Assembly (NCBI GenBank): GCA_964578835.1 | Contig: CAZOEL010000063.1 | Location: forward strand, 1 to 41,573 | Direction: 5' to 3' | Source of the DNA: CAZOEL01 sp964578835 | GTDB lineage: Bacteria; Desulfobacterota; Syntrophobacteria; Syntrophobacterales; Syntrophobacteraceae | Length of the DNA: 41,573 nucleotides | In this document: piece after piece, positions 25,748 through 33,072 of the stretch | How the letters are laid out: each line of letters begins with the position of its first letter | How positions within the stretch are numbered: position 1 is the first letter of the stretch | Notes under the pieces: model-generated | What the model was told of the DNA's origin: nothing | Seen by the model: only the letters and a program-made list of their open reading frames with translations | Database searches by the model: none | Program-made: the position numbers and the translations under genes

Positions 25748-25774
25748 TTATAAGAAATCGCCATCTCTTGTCAA
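25747..25774 (-). promoter_or_regulatory. Sigma-70-type promoter of the TetR-mqn operon
   Basis: On the minus strand, TTGACA (25769-25774) and TATAAT (25747-25752) are both perfect consensus, separated by 16 nt. The transcript would start near 25740, some 27 nt before the GTG start of the TetR gene. Confidence 0.85.
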
Positions 25775-25791
25775 CGATTACGAGCGCAGCC

Positions 25792-25988
25792 CAGCAATTC
25801 TAAATTTGGCAATGCTGGTAAAAAGGGAAATAAGCTCAGTTCGTCATTCCGGCATGTTTCTAGGCGGAATCCAGCCCCGAGCCGGGCTCTCAAGTTTCTG
25901 GATTCCGGCTTGAAGATTGCCGGAATGACGGGTTTATCTGATTTATGATGAGAACAGGCCGGGCTGAGCTCCAAATTTAGAATTGCTG
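25792..25988. mobile_element. MITE-like element with perfect 18-bp terminal inverted repeats
   Basis: CAGCAATTCTAAATTTGG (25792-25809) is exactly complementary to CCAAATTTAGAATTGCTG (25971-25988). Inside, CGTCATTCCGGC and GCCGGAATGACG, and CGGAATCCAG and CTGGATTCCG, form further inverted pairs, so the whole 197 bp can fold on itself. There is no coding capacity. It has the build of a non-autonomous transposon. A target duplication is not evident. It lies directly upstream of the TetR-mqn promoter. Confidence 0.75.
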
Positions 25989-26212
25989 AACGCTATCATG
26001 CCGGAAGAGAGCAGCATCCCCGGCTCAAACCCCATCCCTTCAGGCGGGAGTCGCTGAATTTTGAAAAGATTTCTGTATATGGCTGACAGAATGAAGTGGA
26101 CCTGTTATCGGCTATGAGCGACCACCTATAAAGGCAATCATCGGAAGGCGCTTGCGTCGCTTCGCAGTCCAGGTTTGGCGGGACAAAAAACCTGCAATTC
26201 AGGACGATCCTG

Positions 26213-26509
26213 CTACATTCGAGAACATCTGTGGGCTTCCTTGCGGAGGTACTCCACAATCTCCCGGCTCAACTGCATGAATCTTTCCTCATCATCTTCA
26301 CGCTGCAAAGATCCTGCAATCTCCGCCATCCTGCTCACGGCTTCAATTTTATACTTTAGGAATATCCATGACTTATGATCCTTCCTGAGGAGGTTTATGT
26401 TGAGATCGCACATCTGAATTGCTCTCTCATAGCATGACTCCGCCTTATCCCAATATCCCAAATTATAAAACCTGTCTCCTGCGTTGATGACCTTCTGGAC
26501 TTCGATCAT
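26213..26509 (-). CDS. Small TPR-like helical protein, unknown function
   Basis: A 98-residue, wholly helical, charged protein. Residues about 8-40 (AGDRFYNLGYWDKAESCYERAI) fit one tetratricopeptide repeat, with the usual Gly/Tyr/Ala/Ala spacing, and a second helix pair follows. It would act as a small protein-binding module. AGGAGG lies 8 nt before the ATG, which supports it as a real gene. No partner is encoded next to it. Confidence 0.65.
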   Translation of the reverse strand: MIEVQKVINAGDRFYNLGYWDKAESCYERAIQMCDLNINLLRKDHKSWIFLKYKIEAVSRMAEIAGSLQREDDEERFMQLSREIVEYLRKEAHRCSRM

Positions 26510-26810
26510 GAGACCTGCCTCCTCTAACTTGCGGACAAATTCAGAGCCATTCTCGATTATGCATACCCATAAAATAAATATAATAGAGTGTCAATTATTT
26601 TCATGGCATGGGTGCATAAATATGAAATAATGACTCTTTCCAATATCTAGTGTTCTTGTTCTGGTAGAAGCAATTTAACAAAAGAACTTTCCCGATCTTG
26701 TCTCCAAAGGAAAATTGCGCAGAGAGGGCGCGTGGAGGCTTTTCGCTCGTTATATTGAGAAGCGCGGCCGCCGCACCGCGTATAACCATCCAAGCAGAAA
26801 GGATATATTT

Positions 26811-27608
26811 ATGAGAGTTGAGATCAATGGCATAGGGCTCCACTACATCGATACGGGAAAGCGCAATGGCCTCCCGATGCTTTTCTTGCACGGGATGACG
26901 TTTGACCACACGATGTGGAGTCCTCAGATTGAGCTCTTAAAGTCGAAGCGCCGAGTGATCGCTCTGGATCTGAGGGGACACGGGAAGAGTGGAGTGGGAG
27001 ACGGACAGTATACTTTCAGGATGTTCTCAGAAGATCTCGTAGCGCTCATGGATTATCTCGAGATCGACAAAGCGGCGCTCTGCGGGCTTTCGATGGGAGG
27101 AGCGATCGCGCTCAGAACGGTTGAATTATACCCGGAAAGAGTTGGCGCGCTCATATTCTGCGACGCAACCTGCCATGCGGATTCTGACGAAGCAAGGAAG
27201 AGGCGTGAAAGCGCCATTCAGACTATCAAGAAGGATGGGCTTGGTTCTTTTGCCGACGGATTTCTCAGAATGGTCTTCACGCCTGAAACCTTCTCAAACA
27301 AAATGGAGATCGTGGAGTCGATGAGAAAAGTCATCGTCTCCTCTTCTCCGCTCGGCATATGCGGCGCCTTGCTCGCTCAGGCCGCACGCACCGACACGAG
27401 CGAGATCCTGTCAAAGATCGCAGTTCCGACGCTTCTGATCGTAGGAGAGCAGGACAGCATAACCCCTCCCGCTCTTTTCCGGAGCATCCATGAAAGGGTT
27501 TCGGAATCCGAGCTCAGAGTCATTCCCAACGCGGCTCATGTGACAAATCTTGAAAATAGGCAGGAATTCAACAAGCGCTTAATGGATTTTATGAACAGGA
27601 TCGAGTGA
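26811..27608 (+). CDS. Alpha/beta-fold hydrolase
   Basis: A 265-residue cytoplasmic esterase or related hydrolase. It has the HG oxyanion motif (MLFLHGMTFD), nucleophile Ser94 in CGLSMGGAIA, acid Asp in VGEQDSITPP and base His in NAAHVTN, in the canonical order, with a helical cap between about residues 120 and 190. It resembles the 3-oxoadipate enol-lactonase/haloperoxidase-like group, but no aromatic-degradation genes are near, so the substrate is left open. ATG 26811 follows AAAGGA by 8 nt; the frame is open back to 26715 without family similarity. Confidence 0.92.
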   Translation: MRVEINGIGLHYIDTGKRNGLPMLFLHGMTFDHTMWSPQIELLKSKRRVIALDLRGHGKSGVGDGQYTFRMFSEDLVALMDYLEIDKAALCGLSMGGAIALRTVELYPERVGALIFCDATCHADSDEARKRRESAIQTIKKDGLGSFADGFLRMVFTPETFSNKMEIVESMRKVIVSSSPLGICGALLAQAARTDTSEILSKIAVPTLLIVGEQDSITPPALFRSIHERVSESELRVIPNAAHVTNLENRQEFNKRLMDFMNRIE

Positions 27609-27636
27609 TTACATACAGTCTTTATGGCAGACCGCG

Positions 27637-28212
27637 TCACAGCGTCTTGAAAATCAGCAGCCATGCAAGAATCAACAGAAAGAAGAGGAGCGACAGTCCT
27701 TCAGCACAGACTACGAAAAAGACCGTCCTTCTTCCCGACTGTGTCATCCGCAGCCAGTAGCGATCGAGGAACCACTTCCATACTCTGCTGAAGACGCCCG
27801 TTTTGTGCGCAACCTGTATGTAGTTGGATACGCTCTTGAGCCAGAGATTAAGCTCCCGACGCTCATGCTCGGACACAGGGCTTTCTCTGAGCTCCCGATA
27901 CTTGAGCAATGTGACGAAGCGGGCATCCCTCACCTCAATGATCATCACTCTGGCTTCAGGACCCTCAAGCCTTATTTGAAGCGTATCGGGCGGCCTGAGC
28001 TCCTCTATGACTCCCTGATATTCGACTTTGGCCTCTGTGCGATCGTATTCTACCTTCAGGACAAAAGCGCTTCCCGCCTCCGGCCGCGCTTTGGCTTCAA
28101 AAGAGATGACGTTCCATTGGGGATTCAATCTGAACCACTTTTCCAGATCGTAGAAGAAAGAGAAAACCTGCTCCTTGGAAAGAAGAATTTCCACCGCGTC
28201 CTGGAATGTCAT
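27637..28212 (-). CDS. SRPBCC-domain protein with C-terminal membrane anchor
   Basis: Residues about 1-140 resemble the START/polyketide-cyclase fold (MTFQDAVEILLSKEQVFSFF, DLEKWFRLNPQW, VEYQGVIEEL), a hydrophobic-ligand cavity. A C-terminal hydrophobic helix (about 165-188) should anchor the 191-residue protein in the inner membrane with the domain in the cytoplasm. Its start ATG overlaps the stop of the upstream stress-protein gene (ATGA), so the two are translated together. Ligand unknown. Confidence 0.8.
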   Translation of the reverse strand: MTFQDAVEILLSKEQVFSFFYDLEKWFRLNPQWNVISFEAKARPEAGSAFVLKVEYDRTEAKVEYQGVIEELRPPDTLQIRLEGPEARVMIIEVRDARFVTLLKYRELRESPVSEHERRELNLWLKSVSNYIQVAHKTGVFSRVWKWFLDRYWLRMTQSGRRTVFFVVCAEGLSLLFFLLILAWLLIFKTL

Positions 28213-28664
28213 AGAGCCCCTCTCACGAATAGAACGGGAATAGGAGCAGAAGCGAATATCTTCTTGGGGAGGTTTACAGATTCCCAACGCTGACGCCAGC
28301 CCTTAAGGAGCTTTGATCCCATAATGACGATATCGTAAGCTTCTTCTGCTATCTCCTTTAGAATCTCCTTTTCGGGGGGACCATAGCGCATTTTGGAATT
28401 GAAATTCACTCCCTCGGCTTCGCTCCTCTCTCGCAATGCGCTCAAGGCTCTCTCACCTTCTTCGCGGAGCTGCCGATCGAGATGACCGCGGCACTCTTCT
28501 CGATTGACCGCATAGATCTCATCGGTAAACTTCTTCAAAAAAGGATCCACCACATACAAGCCAACCAGCAAAGCGCCATAGCAGCCGGCGAGGCTCAAGG
28601 CCATGTCTTCGGCCTTCCTCGTGTGCTCTTCGCCGTCCGTACACAGGAGTATTCTCTTCAACAC
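28209..28664 (-). CDS. Universal stress protein, single domain
   Basis: A 151-residue UspA-like protein: RILLCTDGEEHTRKAEDMAL at the start, YVVDPFLKKF, a middle helical region and DIVIMGSKLLKG before the last strand (PIPVLFV). The usual G-2x-G-9x-G-S/T nucleotide loop is altered here (MGSKLLKGWRQRWESVN), so ATP binding is doubtful. I take GTG 28664 as start, with GGGGAGGAG just upstream; TTG at 28661 is nearly as good. The longer open frame to 28856 shows no family similarity. It is coupled to the SRPBCC membrane protein by a 4-nt overlap. Confidence 0.82.
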   Translation of the reverse strand: MLKRILLCTDGEEHTRKAEDMALSLAGCYGALLVGLYVVDPFLKKFTDEIYAVNREECRGHLDRQLREEGERALSALRERSEAEGVNFNSKMRYGPPEKEILKEIAEEAYDIVIMGSKLLKGWRQRWESVNLPKKIFASAPIPVLFVRGAL

Positions 28665-28867
28665 AGCTCCTCCCCGTAAAATCGAGCATCTACTTTCCAA
28701 CTGCAATATGCCCACGCCGGCCCTCATGTTCAAGTCCTGCCGCTCAGCGCCTACCCTACAATAATGATGATGTAATGAATGATTGCTTCTGAATAGCTGC
28801 GCTTTTTCTCCGCCAGATTCACAGTATCTGTAAAAATGCAATAACGCAAAAGTCACCTTTTCTTTAG

Positions 28868-28964
28868 ACCACGAAAAACACGAAAGGCACGAAATTTCAT
28901 AAAGCGGAATGCCTCTCTTTCAATTGTTCATCATACTTTTCGTGTCTTTCGTGTTTTTCGTGGT
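28868..28964. repeat. 97-bp long palindrome
   Basis: Arms 28868-28894 and 28938-28964 (27 nt each, starting ACCACGAAAAACACGAAAG) are complementary at 26 of 27 positions around a 43-nt centre. It can form a very stable hairpin. Similar ACGAAAAACACGAAAG palindromes are known as scattered intergenic repeats in many bacteria. Confidence 0.85.
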
Positions 28965-29173
28965 TCGAAAGGGCTCAGCCGGGTGAGTTTTGAGCAATTG
29001 CGTAAAGATCATTTCAGGGATAATCCAAACGAGACGATATTGTTCATTGAGTGCGGTCTCTTCCGACTTTGGCATCGCAATGCTTCGATTCCATCCGAAA
29101 GCGAGGCGGTGGCGAAGATGCAATCGGCATCGGAATGAGACCGAGACTGTTCCTGTTTTCCAAGGGAGGGGTT

Positions 29174-29488
29174 ATGGCAGGCAATGCGATCAACGACAAG
29201 GTCGGGGAAACGAGCTCTATGCTTGATTGGTCCGCTGTCAAGGAGACGGGGACCGATGCTCGGCTGAAAGCTGCCACTGCAAACAGCGCTCAAGAAACGA
29301 CGAACAAAGAAGCCGAAGACAAGATCGAATTCTCTTCGGACGCCAGAAACAGAGCGGCGTACGGCCAGACATCGTCATCCCCGGATTCTGGAGCCGTACA
29401 AGCGTACCGGGAAGCTGCGAAAAGGATACAAAAGAATATGCTTCTAGAAATTGCGGATAAAAACGCCGCCAGGGAAAACGATCAGTGA
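29174..29488 (+). CDS. Hypothetical hydrophilic small protein
   Basis: A 104-residue, polar, alanine- and serine-rich protein with no hydrophobic segment. The motif KIEFSSDARNRA and a C-terminal amphipathic helix (VQAYREAAKRIQKNML) recall short proteins of the FlgM anti-sigma type, but the match is too weak to assign. ATG 29174 follows GGGAGGGG. The frame is open back to 29051 without a ribosome site. No flagellar genes are nearby. Confidence 0.5.
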   Translation: MAGNAINDKVGETSSMLDWSAVKETGTDARLKAATANSAQETTNKEAEDKIEFSSDARNRAAYGQTSSSPDSGAVQAYREAAKRIQKNMLLEIADKNAARENDQ

Positions 29489-29570
29489 GCAAATTCGAGC
29501 GCGCTATTCATCCCGCGCACAGACTGCTTAACTCCAAGAAATGAAAGCGTCAAAAGCGCGGGATTTCTCA

Positions 29571-30350
29571 TCAGATCTTTTCCAGAATCTCTGTCCTCTT
29601 TTTCTGAAATTCTTCCTGAGTTATCAGCCCTTCTTTTAGAAGATCGTCCAGGACCTCGAGTCTGGCTTGGATATCGTCTCTGGCAGACGGAACTGCCCCG
29701 GGGAAGCTCCTCAAAGACTTCGAAAATGCCGGCGCCTTACTCTCATTATGCCCGAGAAGTCCTCCAAGCCATCTAAACACCTTCTTGATCCCTCTCCAAA
29801 GCTTGGGAATAAGCCAAATAGCAAACAGGAGGAAGATGGCGAGCAGCGATATGAATGTCCAGGGGTAATGGAGAGCGGTCCAGAGCCCGCCAATCACCAT
29901 AAAATCTTCAAGGATCGATGCAGTCCAGTTCGTAAAGGGCTCGGGCGAGGTATTGATCAGAACCCTCGCTCCTGCTTTCGTAGCGTGAGAAACGGCAGAC
30001 ACGCCGCCGCCTATCAGGCCGGCTGCAAGGGATAAAGCCGGATCGACATTGCCGACCGCCCCCGCAGCGAGGAGCGCGCCGGCCGGTATGCGCACAAAGG
30101 TGTGAATACTGTCCCATCCCGTATCCACTCCGGGAATCTTGTCGGCAAAAAATTCTACAACGTACATGAAGCCGGCCGCCGCAATAACCGCCGGGTGAGA
30201 CAGGATTTGCAGATCAGGGGGAAGGACCATGCCGCCGGTTCCGCCCAGAATCCCGAGAACCAGAATAGCCGCATAAAGATTGATTCCGCTGGCCCAAGCC
30301 GCGCCCATGGTCAGCGCAAGCTTGTTGACTATAAAATCAAGTTGCTCCAT
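29571..30350 (-). CDS. DUF4126 membrane protein with C-terminal SHOCT motif
   Basis: A 259-residue inner-membrane protein. The DUF4126 part (about 1-190) has several helices, with ASGINLYAAILVLGILG, FFADKIPGVDTGWDSIHTFVRIPAG and GGGVSAVSHATKAGARVLINTSPEP. The final 30 residues (LEVLDDLLKEGLITQEEFQKKRTEIL) are a SHOCT motif, a short helical module common at protein ends. A GGGAG lies 11 nt before the ATG. No function is known for the family; it is not in an operon here. Confidence 0.85.
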   Translation of the reverse strand: MEQLDFIVNKLALTMGAAWASGINLYAAILVLGILGGTGGMVLPPDLQILSHPAVIAAAGFMYVVEFFADKIPGVDTGWDSIHTFVRIPAGALLAAGAVGNVDPALSLAAGLIGGGVSAVSHATKAGARVLINTSPEPFTNWTASILEDFMVIGGLWTALHYPWTFISLLAIFLLFAIWLIPKLWRGIKKVFRWLGGLLGHNESKAPAFSKSLRSFPGAVPSARDDIQARLEVLDDLLKEGLITQEEFQKKRTEILEKI

Positions 30351-30529
30351 GGCTTCACTTGCTCCCTCTCTTTAGTTATTCTCCTTAACGCTCATTATAA
30401 TATATCCCCTCATATAAGCGCAGGCAAAAACCATTCGAAAGTCAAAAGCCAAAAGAGTAACTTTCTCCCATGCTATTGTCTTCTTATATTCACGTCCATC
30501 TGCGGCGACTTTGCGGAAATGAGATTGTC

Positions 30530-30566
30530 AGCCAAAAAAGAAAGGCCGGTCATTTCTGACCGGCCT
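30530..30566 (-). terminator. Rho-independent terminator after tRNA-Pro
   Basis: AGGCCGGTCA (30543-30552) and TGACCGGCCT (30557-30566) form a perfect 10-bp stem with a 4-nt loop. On the minus strand a T-rich tract (TTCTTTTTTGG) follows. It ends the tRNA transcript. Confidence 0.92.
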
Positions 30567-30585
30567 AACTTCCCGATTTTCCTAA

Positions 30586-30659
30586 TCGGGACGACTGGAT
30601 TCGAACCAGCGACCTCTGCGTCCCGAACGCAGCGCTCTACCAGGCTGAGCCACGTCCCG
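30586..30659 (-). tRNA. tRNA-Pro (anticodon CGG)
   Basis: A full cloverleaf on the minus strand: acceptor CGGGACG/CGTCCCG, D-arm with GGCTCAGCCTGGTAGAGC, anticodon stem CTGCG/CGCAG around loop TTCGGGA (anticodon CGG), and T-arm GCTGG-TTCGAAT-CCAGT. The discriminator is A. CCA is not encoded and must be added. It is read alone, divergent from uvrC and followed by a strong terminator. Confidence 0.97.
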
Positions 30660-30752
30660 TTTGGATCAGGGTTATCTAACAGAATTAAGAAGCTCTGTCC
30701 AGACTTTTCATTATATTATCGATCGGCTCTCTCAAACAAGGAGGCGACAATT

Positions 30753-30854
30753 ATGGCCCGGCACGTTGATTTAAGCTTAAAGATTTGTGAAAATAGAGAG
30801 TTGCGCAATGCTTCATTCAGCATGGACATGATCTTTCGCGATGTGACTCTATAG
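30753..30854 (+). CDS. Possible 33-residue leader peptide upstream of uvrC
   Basis: A short open frame (MARHVDLSLK...FRDVTL) with an ideal ribosome site, AAGGAGG, 8 nt before its ATG. It ends 15 nt before the uvrC start, so ribosomes leaving it could re-initiate. It has no recognisable motif. The quality of the ribosome site, better than that of uvrC itself, is the main reason to list it. Confidence 0.45.
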   Translation: MARHVDLSLKICENRELRNASFSMDMIFRDVTL

Positions 30855-30869
30855 CTTCGAGGTAATTTG

Positions 30870-32894
30870 ATGAACGAGAATGAAGCCGGTTCTTCCCGGG
30901 AAAACCTGGAAGCATCGATTTCCGCCGAGGAGCCTCGGGAGCAACGGATGAAGGTAGCCATGGGAAAAGGCTCTGAAACGCCGGCCGAGGCCAAATCGTC
31001 CGAGCGCGCTCGAACCGAGGCTCCCACAGCGCACCCATTATCCGCCAAAGCAGCCGGATTTCCGCATCTTCCGGGAGTGTACCTTTTTCGAGACCGCGAG
31101 GCGGTGGTGTTGTATGTCGGAAAAGCGAGGGACCTCAGGAAGCGGGCCGCCAGCTATTTTAGACACGCCGAGGCCCTCAGCGTAAAGACGAGGGCGCTCG
31201 TGGGGAAAGCGGCGGATATCGAGTACGTCATCACTTCGACTGAAAAGGAAGCGCTGCTCCTCGAAGCGAATCTCATCAAGAAGCATCGCCCCCGATATAA
31301 TGTGGTGCTAAGAGACGACAAGAACTATCCCGCTCTTCGCATCGACCCGCGCGAAGAATTTCCACGGCTTGAAATCGTCCGCAGGTTCCATAAAGACGGC
31401 GCGCTCTACTTCGGTCCTTACCCGTCCAGCTACGCGGTTCGGGAGACTTTGAGGCTGCTGAATCACCTCTTTCCTCTAAGGCAATGCAAGGGAAAGAATC
31501 TCACGCCTCGCCGGCGACCCTGCCTCAACTACTCCCTCGGCCGCTGCCTCGGCGCTTGCGCGGGCAAGATATCTCAGGAAGAATATCGTAAAATGGTCGA
31601 CGAGGTAATCCTCTTTCTGCAAGGCAAAACCGATGTGCTCCAGCAGCAATTACAGCTACGGATGGAGGAGGCTTCGGCAAAGCTCGAATTCGAGCGCGCA
31701 GCTTTTTACAGAGACAGGCTCAAAGGCATTGCTTCCATGCTGGAAAAGCAGCATATCGTCTCCGATCGATTCATGGATCGCGATGTCCTCGGGGTCTATC
31801 AGGAGCAGGAAGCCACCGAGATCGCCGTGCTCTTCATACGGCAGGGGGTTCTGATCGGCAGGCGCGGCTACGACTTAAAGGACGCGCAGGGAGAGCCCGA
31901 CGAGCTTCTCACAACGTTCATTCATCAATATTATGGCGATGGCCAATACATCCCGGACGAAATAGTCGTCCCGGTCGAATTGGAATCGGAGGCCGTTCTG
32001 GAAGAATGGCTTTCCGAACGTTCTGGAAAGCGGATCAAGGTTTGGCCTGCAAAGAGGGGCGACCGTCGCCGCCTGCTCGATCTGGCTGAGAGCAATGCGC
32101 GCGAACAATATCTCAGCAGAAGGAAGCTGCTCGCTCAGGATCAGGCAATTCTGACCGGACTGCAACGCATATTGAAGCTTCCAAGGCCGCCCATCCGCAT
32201 GGCGTGTGTCGATATATCCAACATACAAGGCCAGCATGCGGTAGGCGCTTTGGTGGTCTTCTCGGATGGTCGTCCGGATAAGAGCTCATACAGACACTTT
32301 CGCATCGAAACGAAGCAGGAGCCCGATGATCCGGCTATGATGGCCGAAGTTGTGGAGCGACTCTTGACGAACGAGACCGAACTGGCCGATAGCCTCGACC
32401 TGCTGGTGCTCGACGGCGGCAGGGGACAACTCAGTCGCATCCATCATCTCATGAAGGAATTAGGGGCTCTCGAACGATTGCCGCTCATCGCTCTGGCCAA
32501 AGAGCAGGAAGCGGACATAGGCGAGAAAGGTCGAGGGCTCTACGAGAAAGTGTATCTTCCTGGGCGAAAGAACCCTCTTTTTCTTTCCAGGCATCCCGAT
32601 ATCCTTCACCTTCTCCAAAGGCTCAGGGACGAGGCGCACCGTTTCGCCATCTCCCATTATCAAAGACTCCATCGTCAGGAGCTCCTCACTTCGGCCCTGG
32701 ACTCCATCCCAGGAGTCGGCGCAAAACGTCGGCAAATCCTGTTCAACAGCTTCGGCAGCATAGATGGCCTCCAGCAGGCAAGCATTGAAGAAATAATGAC
32801 AGTTCCCGGAATTTCCAAAAAAGTGGCTGAAAGCATAAAAAGCCTCTTCAAAGCCGATCAGGATAAGGCGGAGGAGCAGAAGGCCGAGATTTGA
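30870..32894 (+). CDS. uvrC: UvrABC excinuclease subunit C
   Basis: Makes both cuts beside a DNA lesion during nucleotide excision repair. The GIY-YIG nuclease starts near residue 66 (LPGVYLF, then VVLYVGKARDLRKR, with Glu in EALLLEANLIKKHRPRYNV). A UVR motif for UvrB contact (about 250-290), the RNase H-like second nuclease (CVDISNIQGQHAVGALVVF, LVLDGGRGQLS) and C-terminal HhH motifs (SIPGVGAKRRQIL, VPGISKKVAESI) follow. About 50 residues of polar, low-complexity sequence precede the usual N-terminus. ATG 30870 follows GAGG by 7 nt; ATG 30948 is a possible internal start. Length 674 is longer than the usual 600-620. Confidence 0.97.
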   Translation: MNENEAGSSRENLEASISAEEPREQRMKVAMGKGSETPAEAKSSERARTEAPTAHPLSAKAAGFPHLPGVYLFRDREAVVLYVGKARDLRKRAASYFRHAEALSVKTRALVGKAADIEYVITSTEKEALLLEANLIKKHRPRYNVVLRDDKNYPALRIDPREEFPRLEIVRRFHKDGALYFGPYPSSYAVRETLRLLNHLFPLRQCKGKNLTPRRRPCLNYSLGRCLGACAGKISQEEYRKMVDEVILFLQGKTDVLQQQLQLRMEEASAKLEFERAAFYRDRLKGIASMLEKQHIVSDRFMDRDVLGVYQEQEATEIAVLFIRQGVLIGRRGYDLKDAQGEPDELLTTFIHQYYGDGQYIPDEIVVPVELESEAVLEEWLSERSGKRIKVWPAKRGDRRRLLDLAESNAREQYLSRRKLLAQDQAILTGLQRILKLPRPPIRMACVDISNIQGQHAVGALVVFSDGRPDKSSYRHFRIETKQEPDDPAMMAEVVERLLTNETELADSLDLLVLDGGRGQLSRIHHLMKELGALERLPLIALAKEQEADIGEKGRGLYEKVYLPGRKNPLFLSRHPDILHLLQRLRDEAHRFAISHYQRLHRQELLTSALDSIPGVGAKRRQILFNSFGSIDGLQQASIEEIMTVPGISKKVAESIKSLFKADQDKAEEQKAEI

Positions 32895-33072
32895 CTCGGC
32901 TCTCATCTTTGCGGTTTACCCGCCTTCTGAAATAGGATAGTCTTTTGTGTTCAGCGCGTTGTGCGGCTGCGCCCGGTCTCCATCGCGGAATCGCATCTAC
33001 AGAACGGAATGCTGAAGAACAGCAGGATACAAGGAATTGAATTCAAACCATTGAGGCTTGGAATTCCGACAT

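Noticed and set aside
25996..26259. 87-codon minus-strand frame
   Set aside because: No ribosome site, no motif, and it overlaps the better-supported TPR-like gene.
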